A stretch of 64,000 bases of DNA from Bombyx mori (lineage: Eukaryota > Arthropoda > Insecta > Lepidoptera > Bombycidae). Below, piece by piece: positions 11,961 through 20,844 of the stretch (position 1 is the stretch's first letter; each line of letters starts with the position of its first letter). The stretch lies in assembly GCF_030269925.1 (NCBI RefSeq), contig NC_085107.1, positions 186,001-250,000 of the forward strand, read 5' to 3'. The notes under the pieces were generated by a model. The model was not told where the DNA came from. It worked only from the letters and a program-made list of their open reading frames with translations, and made no database searches. A program made the translations under genes and the position numbers.

Positions 11961-11961
11961 A

Positions 11962-12735
11962 TACAACTACCGGAAATATATACTAAAGGATGGGACGGTC
12001 GACATTTGTCGGGCATGCCACCGTCCGGGAGAGTCTATTAGACATATTGTTTCTGGCTGTTCTCGGTTTGCTAACGGCGAGTACTTGCATAGACATAACC
12101 AAATGGCTAGGATTATCCATCAACAACTTGCTCTGAAATATGGTTTTCTTGATTCTGCTGTACCTTATTACCAATACCAACCTCAACCAGTTCTTGATAA
12201 TGGTCATGTTACGCTCTACTGGGACCGATCTATTATCACGGATAGGTATATTGTTGCCAATAAACCTGATATTGTGATAATAGATCGATCTGCGCGTCGA
12301 GCAGTGTTGGTTGATGTCACCATTCCTCATGACGAGAACCTCGTGAAGGCAGAAAAGGACAAATTAATAAAATATTTAGACCTGGCCCACGAGACTACCG
12401 CCATGTGGCATGTTGATTCAACCATCATTGTTCCAATAGTTGTATCGGTACACGGCTTGATAGCGAAAAGTTTCGATCAACATCTTAAGAAACTTTCGTT
12501 ATACAGTTGGGTTAAGGGCCTAATACAGAAAGCAGTTATCCTCGATACTGCACGGATTGTGAGGAGGTTTCTCACTCTGGAGTCCTAACCACTGGTGGCT
12601 TGTGTCGTAGACACCGCCATCAGCGGCAATCTATTTTTATATAGTGTTTTTTAAAAATTGTATTTTGAATATCTTTTTAAAAAAATATTATGTAATTAAT
12701 AAGATTTTAAATAAATATAAATAAATAATAATATG
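11962..12735 (+). mobile_element. R4/Dong-type non-LTR retrotransposon, 5'-truncated
   Basis: Only the last part of the ORF remains, followed by about 120 bp of AT-rich 3' UTR and a TAA-rich tail. The forward frame contains a zinc-knuckle region (ICRACHRPGESIRHIVSGC) and a restriction-like endonuclease core. The fragment is embedded between TAA-rich tracts; Dong in Bombyx is, as I recall, associated with TAA repeats. A Bm1 SINE starts at the 3' boundary. Confidence 0.7.
11968..12588 (+). pseudogene. R4/Dong-type LINE polyprotein, C-terminal endonuclease part
   Basis: The open frame reads KYILKDGTVDICRACHRPGE, then SIRHIVSGC and LHRHNQMARIIHQQL. The restriction-like endonuclease follows, with NKPDIVIID, 11-13 residues, then VDVTIPHDENLVKAE-x-x-K. 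PD...D...K is the PD-(D/E)xK fold used by R2- and R4-clade elements for target-primed insertion. The ORF ends FLTLES at 12588. The reverse transcriptase and all upstream parts are missing through 5' truncation. The remaining frame is uninterrupted, so the copy is not very old. Confidence 0.72.
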
Positions 12736-13060
12736 AGTTCGTCGTGGCCTAAAAGATATGACCTCCGGTACATTTATATATATTATAATTATAATAAGTA
12801 TAATTTGCGTAATTACTGGTGGTAGGACCTCTTGTGAGTCCGCGCGGGTAGTTACCACCACCCCGCCTATTTCTGCTGTGAAGCAGTAATGCGTTTCGGT
12901 TTGAAGGGTGGGGCAGCCGTTTTAACTATGCTGAGAACTTAGAACTTACATCTCAAGATGGGTGGCGCATTTACGTTGTAAATGTCTATGGGCTCCAGAA
13001 ACCACATAACACCAGGTGGGCTGTGAACCCGTCCACCCATCTAAGCAATAAAAAAAAAGA
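12736..13060 (+). mobile_element. Bm1 SINE with internal deletion
   Basis: It begins GTTCGTCGTGGCCTAAAAGA (tRNA-like head with A box) and ends CCCATCTAAGCAATAAAA. About 120 bp between the head and TAATTTGCGTAATTACTGG is missing and replaced by AT-rich sequence, removing the B box. It directly follows the R4-type LINE tail. Confidence 0.8.
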
Positions 13061-13822
13061 AAATACGACCCTTAGTTGAAACTCTAGTGGTTTTAGTTAC
13101 CTGTCGCCTGTGGATAATATAATCTAAACACCTTCACTGAAGTGCCTACAATTACTGTTGAAAGTATCAAAACGATTCTTTAACGATCGCGAACTCGTAT
13201 CTCGCAAACAAAAAAACATTTCCTTTTTGTAATAAAAAGAAGATACGAGAGAGATTTATAAATTAGTTTTGTAATTTATTGAACGGAGTATAGAGATCAG
13301 AGTTCAATAGCGATGCGCTTCAAGACAGCTCAACAAACAAATCCTATTAAAATGTAGGCAAACTTCGGTTCGAACTCCGACGGTGAATAGTCTGTTCGAT
13401 CGGAGCTGCTACGAGTATACAAACAACTGACTGCAAATGACGTGGATTGTTTGTTAGCTTGTTGATTGAGGATTATGTTTCATCTGCATTGTTCATATGA
13501 ATTTTTGACCTTAGGGGAATTGCTTTTAAAGTTGTTATTCAAATATCGTTGTTTGATTAGAAAAAACATGAAAATTCCCATATTCATCATGATGAAATTT
13601 TTCTTTGTGTCTCGTTTGAACTAATTCAAATTCACTCTGAATTATCCTGCCACTACATTTTTAAGCAATAAAACTTGAATATGTAAAACTTATGGTAGCT
13701 ATCATAGAACACAAGATATGTGACAGAGGTCTGAATTTCGTTAATGACAATTTCAGAATAAGTTTGCAAGTTCTGAATAACAACATTCGGGCGGTCGGTG
13801 TATCGAGCTATTTCACTCGCTA
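13061..13822. other. Intronic DNA, nothing recognised
   Basis: This is AT-rich sequence between a Bm1 copy and an R1-clade fragment, with no ORF or named repeat. Confidence 0.4.
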
Positions 13823-13836
13823 GGTACCCTTCTTAG

Positions 13837-14343
13837 GCGTAGGACACAGTCTTTGAGTCGGGGACAGTCACCCGGCCTGTCGGCTGTCAATCGGTGGAAG
13901 CGTGCTGCGCGTCATGTGGCGTACGCTAAGCGGTTGCTGAAGGAACTTGGTCAAACCTCGGCCACCGCCGGCGCAGCCTCGAGGCCCTGGTGCCCGTACT
14001 GGAGGCAGGGTCGGATCAGTGACACGGCGTGCTCTCCTTTCACCTTACGCAAGTCCTTTCGGGACATGGCTGTTTCGGGAGGTATCTGTGGAAGGTCTGC
14101 AGGAGAGAGCCACATCCGGGTTGCCACCAGTGCGGGCATCCGGACGATGACGCTCAGCACGCGCTCGAAGCGTGCCCGCGTTGGGAGCACTCGCGGCGAG
14201 CTCTCGTCGCGGTGCTGGGGAGAGACCTCTTCTTGCGGGCTATCATCGCCCGCATGTTAGAAGATCAGAGCTCGTGGGAGGCCACGGCTAGGTTTTACGA
14301 CCTGATTACGGTGACCCGTGAGGCCGAGGAGCGCGATAGGGAG
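13837..14343 (+). pseudogene. R1-clade LINE ORF2 C-terminal fragment, truncated at both ends
   Basis: One frame gives NRWKRAARHVAYAKRLLKEL; a second, shifted frame gives FHLTQVLSGHGCFGRYLWKV, then CHQCGHPDDDAQHALEACPRW, and ends AEERDRE. The C-x2-C...H-x4-C motif with HALEACPRW is the C-terminal zinc finger typical of R1/TRAS/SART-type elements. Internal frameshifts mark it as dead. Both sides carry an exact 14-bp repeat GGTACCCTTCTTAG (13823-13836 and 14344-14357), which looks like a target-site duplication. There is no 3' UTR and no poly(A). Confidence 0.7.
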
Positions 14344-14357
14344 GGTACCCTTCTTAG

Positions 14358-16420
14358 ATCTTTCCTTTGTCGTATAATTCATTCCCGAAATTTCATATTC
14401 TTGTATATCTTTAACTTTCAGAGTCATTCGGATCAAACGGACCGTAAAAGCGCTCACAGTAACTTTCTCGATAAGCAGTAATTTGATGTAATTAAAAAAC
14501 CAAGAGCCGTGAAACATTAACGAACAGCTGAAACATTTTGTTTTAGCTCAGCCACAACAGCAATATTTTAAGAGCCAAAAAATAATTTAATCGCCCATGA
14601 GGTACAGATTACCTTGTAATGAAAAGAGGGAAAACGAAGGAAATTTAAAAGCTCTTATAGAACATTCCGCCTGTCGGAGAGATACGTTTTATAGCTACGA
14701 AATGTGTTTTTGAAATTTCTCGAGTTGTTCTGTTAATGAAGTAAACGACTAATGAATGAACGAAGACAATTTTTATAGGTGAAAATTAGTTTGTTAAATT
14801 TAGCACATTGTGTTCAATCGATTTATTAACGTGTTCTGAGTAGTTTAGAAGACACGTGGATTCTATTTCAATCGAATAATTAACTAAAATCTTTTATTTT
14901 TATTTTTATTGCCCTTGTAGTTGTAATCTTCAATTGTTTTCTTAGACGCTAGCTGGCAATGAGCTCCTTTATAAGTTAACGCAGCAATGCACAACAGCCG
15001 AGTGATGGACACAGCCAATCGGCTGAATTCCGCACATTCATGAGAATATGTACTCAACCAAGTACCGTGAGAATCTAATCACGAGCCTCATTATAGAGTA
15101 AGCGGTGTGTAATCTTCGTGCACATAAGTATTCACTGAACATAAAGTGCAATTAAAAAGTATTTTAAAAGAAAGGAAGGTTTCCGAGGGTTCGAGGGCGG
15201 GTCTCGAGTGGTTTTTAATGAAAAATGTTTTGTTTGCGATCCCGGTTCTGTTTGCGCGAGTCCAGCAGTTGTAAATATTTGTCGCTAACCTCGTTACTTG
15301 CTGCGACGAAACACTTCTCTCTTTGTTTTATATTTCGGTTATTTACAACAAAGAACAACGACAACGTAACAGTTGAAAAACTTTTTGAGAAATATTATTT
15401 TATAGAAACTTGCTCAAATTTTAAACTAAACGGATACCTGAAAGTTGTGTGAACTATAGTTTTATACTATTGGCTTAAACACAAGACATTCAATTCTTCA
15501 TTATCCTTTAATTTCGAAACACGAAATATGATCGAAAGTGGCTGAGCGTAGAAATAAATTTCAGTCACTGTGTCAGTTGTTTGTTTGTAAACGGTTTCGT
15601 TGTTGTGAATGCTGTGTCCGTTCGTTGCTGTATGCTGCTGCAGTGAGCGCGGCCCGGTGCAGCGTCTTGACTATTGCTCGATCGGAAGCTACTTGGAAAT
15701 ATTTATTTTTAATATTATTTCCATCCATTCTTATTTTACTCAAGCTTTGATGAAAATACATCAATAGATGAGCTTTTATGACACTGATAATTTTACAGTT
15801 AGGTAATATTATTACCTCGAGTACCTACGGCACGTGAGGTAGTTTTCTTTTATTAGTTACAAATGTATGTGTGATGTACGACCGAAATATTAATGTATTT
15901 GTATTTTATAGTTAAAGTTTGATTTAAGTTAGAGTTTATAATATGACAACAAGTGTGACAAATTAAAAAGTGAAAAGTTTCAGAAAATAAAACACGGAAC
16001 AAGTGTGAATCTGCGGGTTCTAGGTATATTTTTTACAAATGTTCAACCATTAATAACCTACCGTTAGTATACATAATTAAGAAAATAAGACTAAATAATA
16101 CTTTATTTCTCTGAATGCCTCTTTCTCATTATTTTCTAGAGAGGTCGGGCGCGTGAAAATAAAAAAATAAGATTGCAATGCTCGTTTAGGGTTGTTATCG
16201 TATTAATAAAATTTATGCAAAATTATGTATAGGTAGTATCTAATTTTTACCATAATCTTATTTTATGAGTAATATTTTTCAAATTCATCCAAATTATTAA
16301 TAACTTATAATTGCAAGTAATGATAGCCTTATTCCAAAGAAAATCTACTATCCTCAGGGATGTCTACAAAAAATATAAAATCTAGGACCATTGAGATGAG
16401 CACACACGACTTTGTATTTT
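14358..16420. other. Intronic DNA, nothing recognised
   Basis: This is 2 kb of AT-rich sequence. Open frames at 15225-15452 and 15538-15750 are short, lack homology I recognise, and have no splice context matching the host gene. Confidence 0.4.
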
Positions 16421-16421
16421 T

Positions 16422-16604
16422 ATTTTATTTATTGCTCAAATGAGTGCAGGAGCTCACGGCCCACCTGGTTTTATGTGATTACTGGAGCCCATACGCATCT
16501 ACAATGTAAATGCCGCCACCCACCTTGAGATATGAGTTCTAAAGTCTCAGTGTTTTCAGTACAACGGCTGTCCGACCCTACAAACCGAAACACATTACTG
16601 CTTG
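16422..16604 (-). mobile_element. Bm1 SINE 3' fragment
   Basis: Plus-strand sequence from TTTATTGCTCAAATGAGTG through GCCCACCTGGTTTTATGTG to CATTACTGCTT is the reverse complement of the 3' half of Bm1, with many substitutions. The tRNA-like head is missing. It is an old copy. Confidence 0.7.
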
Positions 16605-16734
16605 ATTTGAATGACTTGACTTGATTGATCAAGTAATGGTCAAACAGGTTCAGTGAGCAACCTACACGGTCCATTCATTTCTACATTGACAACGACTAAG
16701 CACAAAAAAAACAAAGTTTTATTATTTTCATCAG

Positions 16735-16790
16735 CCTTTATCTGCCCAAGTGCCCACTGCTGAACATAGACCTTCCCTAATATGATATCT
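16735..16790 (+). repeat. LINE 3'-tail fragment (CCCACTGCTG type)
   Basis: The motif TGCCCACTGCTGAACATAGA is related to the patches at 5452-5500 and 63632-63730. Confidence 0.4.
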
Positions 16791-17009
16791 AAGTACAATC
16801 CTAATCAATCAGAACGGGAGTAGAATCAAGTTGATTGCTTTATTTGGAAAATACATATATATATAGCCTATGTTTATTGAACTTTCATAAAAGATCTAAA
16901 CGAAGAAAAGAGAAGAGAGGTTTTGCAGGCCGTCGTCGTTATACTCGTGTAGCGTCATTATGTACCTGGTGTGTAGCGCAGTACTGACAACTGACATACA
17001 CGTTATTTC

Positions 17010-17250
17010 GGATCCTCCCGATCCACTAACGGTATTTTTAGGTACCTCAAACACCGGTCATCGTTCTCGTCGAACTAATCGCTTGCGACGAAGGGCTCGA
17101 CGAGTAAATTAACCCACAGACACAGCCCACTGAGTTTCTTGCCGCATCTTTTCAGTGGGTCGCGCTTCTGATCCGGTGGTAGATTCTGCGAAGCACGGCT
17201 CTTGCTAGGGTTCATGTTAGACAACGTCGTCAGGTTTGAGCCCCGTGAGC
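17010..17250 (+). repeat. Diverged jockey-type LINE 3'-region copy
   Basis: In reverse complement this matches the repeat at 63055-63430 (CTACCACCGGATC, ATCAGAAGCGCGACCC). It is also related to the 3' region of the full-length LINE at 17666-22874. Its orientation is opposite to that LINE. It lies between the Bm1 fragment and the 17325-17470 exon. No intact frame remains. Confidence 0.55.
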
Positions 17251-17324
17251 TCACCTACTAGTTAAGGTTACGCTGAAATAGTTCCCAAGGTTATCAGTTT
17301 AGGTAGGAAAAACAAAGTACTCAC

Positions 17325-17470
17325 ATGTAAGTTGTCAAATCGGTTGGAGGCACACATGGCGCGGACCGGCGGAGGACAGGAGCTGACGCACTGCTTGAAG
17401 CAGGTCCGCTGCTCCTCGTCGTCGGGCACCAGCGCGGTGCTCGTGCCGGCCGCGCCTTCCGCCCGGCTCT
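17325..17470 (-). CDS. Adenylate cyclase-like gene, N-terminal cytoplasmic exon
   Basis: This 146-nt exon lies between a TTGTTGTAG acceptor and a CAT|GTGAGT donor. It enters in phase 1 and leaves in phase 0, which fits both neighbouring exons. The product continues SRAEGAAGTSTALVPDDEEQ, then a cysteine-bearing stretch (TCFKQCVSSCPPPVRAMC), and ends RFDNLH. There is no membrane segment, so it should form the rest of the cytosolic tail before transmembrane helix 1. It is an isolated GC-rich island, 44.3 kb of intron downstream of the previous exon and 12.9 kb upstream of the next. A full-length LINE sits only about 200 bp upstream of its acceptor (17666-22874). The clustered cysteines could be lipidation or metal-binding sites, but that is a guess. 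Confidence 0.7.
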
Positions 17471-17651
17471 CTACAACAACCATAACAACAAGATTACAAC
17501 AACCGCTACGAGTGGCACATAATCTAAGCCGACGTTATGAAAGAATTTACATTTATTTAATGTTTACATTTGTTCCTAATTCCGAAAATTATTAAAATAT
17601 CGTGTGAATAAGTTGGTAATAATTTATGAAATCAATTGAGTTATGGAAAAA

Positions 17652-17663
17652 GAGTCGTACAAT

Positions 17664-17665
<2 letters not shown>
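17652..17665. repeat. Target-site duplication, 3' side of jockey-type LINE
   Basis: GAGTCGTACAATGT occurs here and again at 22875-22888, a perfect 14-bp match. The last T is shared with the tail and is therefore ambiguous. Confidence 0.9.
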
Positions 17666-17733
<68 letters not shown>

Positions 17734-17958
17734 ATTGAAAGTTTACTGGTGGCCCGAAGGCCTTTCCAGTTTCACCAGGAGAGGTGGGCGAGCAAAGGCT
17801 CAGCCAAGAGGGGTGGGATTTGCTAACAACTGCCCGAGCGCCTCCGAAGGAGACCTAACAACTCGAGAGCAATTGTTTCGCGAATGAATCTACTACCGGA
17901 TCGGAATTGCGACCCGTTGAGAAGATCCGGCGAGAAACTCAGCGGGCTGATGCATGGG

Positions 17959-20841
17959 TTAGGTTGCACGTCGACCTCTTTGTCGAGTTCGACGAGTACG
18001 GTTACCGGGGTCCCTAAGCCTGCCCCTAGTATTAGAGCTGAAGGCATCTAATGCAAAGGTTATTGGATCTGATGGATCCGTAAGGACGTGTCTAGGGCGT
18101 CGACGGTGACTGGCTCCTGCATGATCAGGATTCGGGGAGTAGTCAGCGGCGGCAACGATAAGGCGATTATCATGACGCATAGCCTTATCGAAGTATCGTT
18201 CCGACGCTGACTTCATGTATTTCCGAATTGATTCGAGGCCCAGGTCGTCGTGTAGGTCAACGTTCCTCACGAACCACGGAGCCCCGACAGCTAACCTGCA
18301 AAAGCGGGATTGTAGGGATTGGAGGGTGTCTATGTGTGTGCGGGCCGCGTGAGCGAACACCACACTCGCGTAAGTCATGACGGGCCTTATGCAAGTTTTG
18401 TAAAGTGTCACCTTGTTCCGAAGGGACATTTTACTCCGCTTACAGATCATGGGGTAGAGTCTACCGAGAATAAACGCGGCACGGTCACGGACTGATTTTA
18501 TATGCGGGCGGAATGTCATCGATGCATCCAGGGTAACGCCCAGGTACTTGACCTTCCTGGCCCAGGGTATGGGTTGTCTAAAGAGAGTAATCGGGGGTGT
18601 GAGATTCCTCCTCCTAATCCGGGAGGAAATCCGTGTGGAGCTTCCCCTCTGAAATAGCACCGCAGTACTTTTCGCTGGGTTGATGTCTATGCGCCATTTT
18701 CGGAACCACTGTCCTAGGGCTAGGGCTGCGCTCTGAAGCTTCTTCGCGATTAGGGACTTATTTCTACTAGAATAGTAAACAGTCGTGTCGTCGGCGAATA
18801 AAGCTAAATGGGTCGGCGGCGACCGGGGAATATCGTTGACGAATAAGCTAAATAGGAGGGGTGAGAGGACAGAGCCTTGCGGGACTCCAGCTGTGAGAGG
18901 TCGTGGGGAGGAGCGGCTTCCCTCGACTCGATATCGAAAAGAGCGGTTCGACAAGAAGTCCCGTATGATGAGCACGAGACTATCCGGCACGCCCATGTTG
19001 AATAGTTTGAAAATCAAACCATTGTGCCAGACTTTGTCGAACGCTTTTGCGACGTCGATGAAGAGAGCTCCCGTGTATAACGGTTTTGGTCGATTAAGCC
19101 CCACAAGAATGTGCTCCGTGAGGCGGTGCACCTGTTGAACGCATGAGTGATTTGTACGGAATCCGAATTGTTCATCGATGAGAATGCCCTTGGATGAGAC
19201 GAAGTCTCTGAGGCGTTTGTAGAGCAGACGCTCATACAGTTTGCCTAGAGACATGAGGAGGCTAATCGGGCGGTAGCTCGTCGGATGATTTTTTGGTTTA
19301 CCGGGTTTATGTATGTCGATAACGTCCGCTTCTTTCCACACCGCGGGAAAGATACAGTTCGCCATAGCGGCATTGAAAATAGATGCCAACATCACGATGA
19401 GTTGGACGGGTAGAAGTTTAATAACGCGGTTGGATATACCGTCGGAACCGGGAGCCTTGCGAGGACGTAGGTCTTTGATCAAGTCTTTAACTTCCATCGG
19501 GGTGACGGGTGGTAACGCATCCGAGGGTGGCAAGGAGGCTCTGCGTTCTACCTCACTGTCTACTAATTCTACATGAACAGGGTCCACGGATTGAGTGCTG
19601 GGCGTGCACTGGGTTTGCAATGTATCGGCCAGCAGCTCTGCTTTTTCGTCATCATCGAACGCCGCGAGTCGGCCTGAGGGGCCTACGAGGGGGGGCATAG
19701 TTACTACCGTATCCGATTTGAGAGTACGAGCTAAGCGGTAGTAAGACCTTTGGGAGGGCGCGAGTCCTTCTAAGAAATCAGACCATCTGGCATCTCGGAC
19801 TTCGGCGATGCGAGACTTTACGTCGCGTTGTAGGGCACGCATTCGAATACGATTTTCCGCGGTAGGATACCTGTCGTAGGCGCGTATCGAGGCGTTCTTA
19901 GCTCTAAGGAGTTCCCTAATATCGTCGGACAATTTGAAGCGGTGAAGGAAGTCCTCCGCTACAACTTGTTTCGATGACCTATCTAATGTCGAGGTGATGT
20001 GTGACGTTAAGATGTCTATGGCTTCAGCGGTATCCTGAGGAGACGGGATAGAGTCCGGGTTAAACGGGAGCGATGGTGGATCAGATTCAGCCAGGCTGAT
20101 GCCCAGCGTGTGCCAATCCACCACAGTCCTCGTGACGGGAACGGAATCGGGAGCGCGACCGAGCTTCATAACGACGGGACGGTGGTCTGAATCTAACTCT
20201 GAAACTACTTCGATCGAGTGTAAGCGCAGAGTTACGTTTTTTAATAACGCTATGTCGAGTATATCCGGGCGATGCGCGATATTTAGCGGGTAGTGAGTCG
20301 GGGTTAGCGGAGCGACGATATCGAAGGCGAGATCATCGACTAACGCGTCAAGCCGCCTGCCATTCGGGGTTGTGGTGTGTGAGTTCCACCTGATGTGTTT
20401 ACAATTTAGGTCGCCCGCCAGAATGACAGAGCTCCCCATACCGAGCAGCGCCTCGATATCACTGCTTAGAACGATCTTATCCGGTGGAAGATAAACGGAC
20501 GCGATAACGATCGGCGCGTGTCCCGTCAGTGAGATTCGGCACACTGATGCTTCGATATTAGCGAGCGCGGGAGGATCGAGCGGGACGCAATGCAGGGCTC
20601 TTCTATAGTAAATGACGGTACCACCACCACGGGCAGAGAGCCTGTCGTTCCTGACCATGTTATAGTTCGCGATTTTAGGGTCACGGCGCGCGGGCTTAAG
20701 TAGGGTCTCCTGCACTAAAAAGATATCAATTTGATGGTCACGCAAAAAGTCAGAAACCTGATCACGTTGATTTGCGAGACCGTAAGCGTTAAAAAATCCT
20801 ATCGTTACGGATAGGGGCTTTATTCTACTTATATACGCCAT
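17959..20841 (-). CDS. LINE ORF2: apurinic-type endonuclease and reverse transcriptase
   Basis: This 960-residue frame starts MAYISRIKPLSVTIGFFNAY. The endonuclease occupies about residues 10-230, with VQET (catalytic Glu near 45), GDLNCKH (near 143) and SDHRPV (near 218). Reverse transcriptase spans about 455-780: APGSDGISNRVI, SYRPISLL, LFIDVAKAFDKVW (near 593), GVPQGSVLSPLLF and the active-site FADD (near 682). YLGVTLDAS and a cysteine-poor C-terminus follow. All key residues I can check are present and the length is normal for jockey ORF2. The start codon is in the same frame as ORF1, one codon after its stop (TAA TCA ATG), which suggests reinitiation or readthrough. The enzyme nicks target DNA and copies the LINE RNA in place. 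Confidence 0.93.
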   Translation of the reverse strand: MAYISRIKPLSVTIGFFNAYGLANQRDQVSDFLRDHQIDIFLVQETLLKPARRDPKIANYNMVRNDRLSARGGGTVIYYRRALHCVPLDPPALANIEASVCRISLTGHAPIVIASVYLPPDKIVLSSDIEALLGMGSSVILAGDLNCKHIRWNSHTTTPNGRRLDALVDDLAFDIVAPLTPTHYPLNIAHRPDILDIALLKNVTLRLHSIEVVSELDSDHRPVVMKLGRAPDSVPVTRTVVDWHTLGISLAESDPPSLPFNPDSIPSPQDTAEAIDILTSHITSTLDRSSKQVVAEDFLHRFKLSDDIRELLRAKNASIRAYDRYPTAENRIRMRALQRDVKSRIAEVRDARWSDFLEGLAPSQRSYYRLARTLKSDTVVTMPPLVGPSGRLAAFDDDEKAELLADTLQTQCTPSTQSVDPVHVELVDSEVERRASLPPSDALPPVTPMEVKDLIKDLRPRKAPGSDGISNRVIKLLPVQLIVMLASIFNAAMANCIFPAVWKEADVIDIHKPGKPKNHPTSYRPISLLMSLGKLYERLLYKRLRDFVSSKGILIDEQFGFRTNHSCVQQVHRLTEHILVGLNRPKPLYTGALFIDVAKAFDKVWHNGLIFKLFNMGVPDSLVLIIRDFLSNRSFRYRVEGSRSSPRPLTAGVPQGSVLSPLLFSLFVNDIPRSPPTHLALFADDTTVYYSSRNKSLIAKKLQSAALALGQWFRKWRIDINPAKSTAVLFQRGSSTRISSRIRRRNLTPPITLFRQPIPWARKVKYLGVTLDASMTFRPHIKSVRDRAAFILGRLYPMICKRSKMSLRNKVTLYKTCIRPVMTYASVVFAHAARTHIDTLQSLQSRFCRLAVGAPWFVRNVDLHDDLGLESIRKYMKSASERYFDKAMRHDNRLIVAAADYSPNPDHAGASHRRRPRHVLTDPSDPITFALDAFSSNTRGRLRDPGNRTRRTRQRGRRAT

Positions 20842-20844
20842 TGA

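Noticed and set aside
17626..17826. Frame encoding a run of phenylalanines
   Set aside because: It is the LINE poly(A) tail read on the opposite strand.
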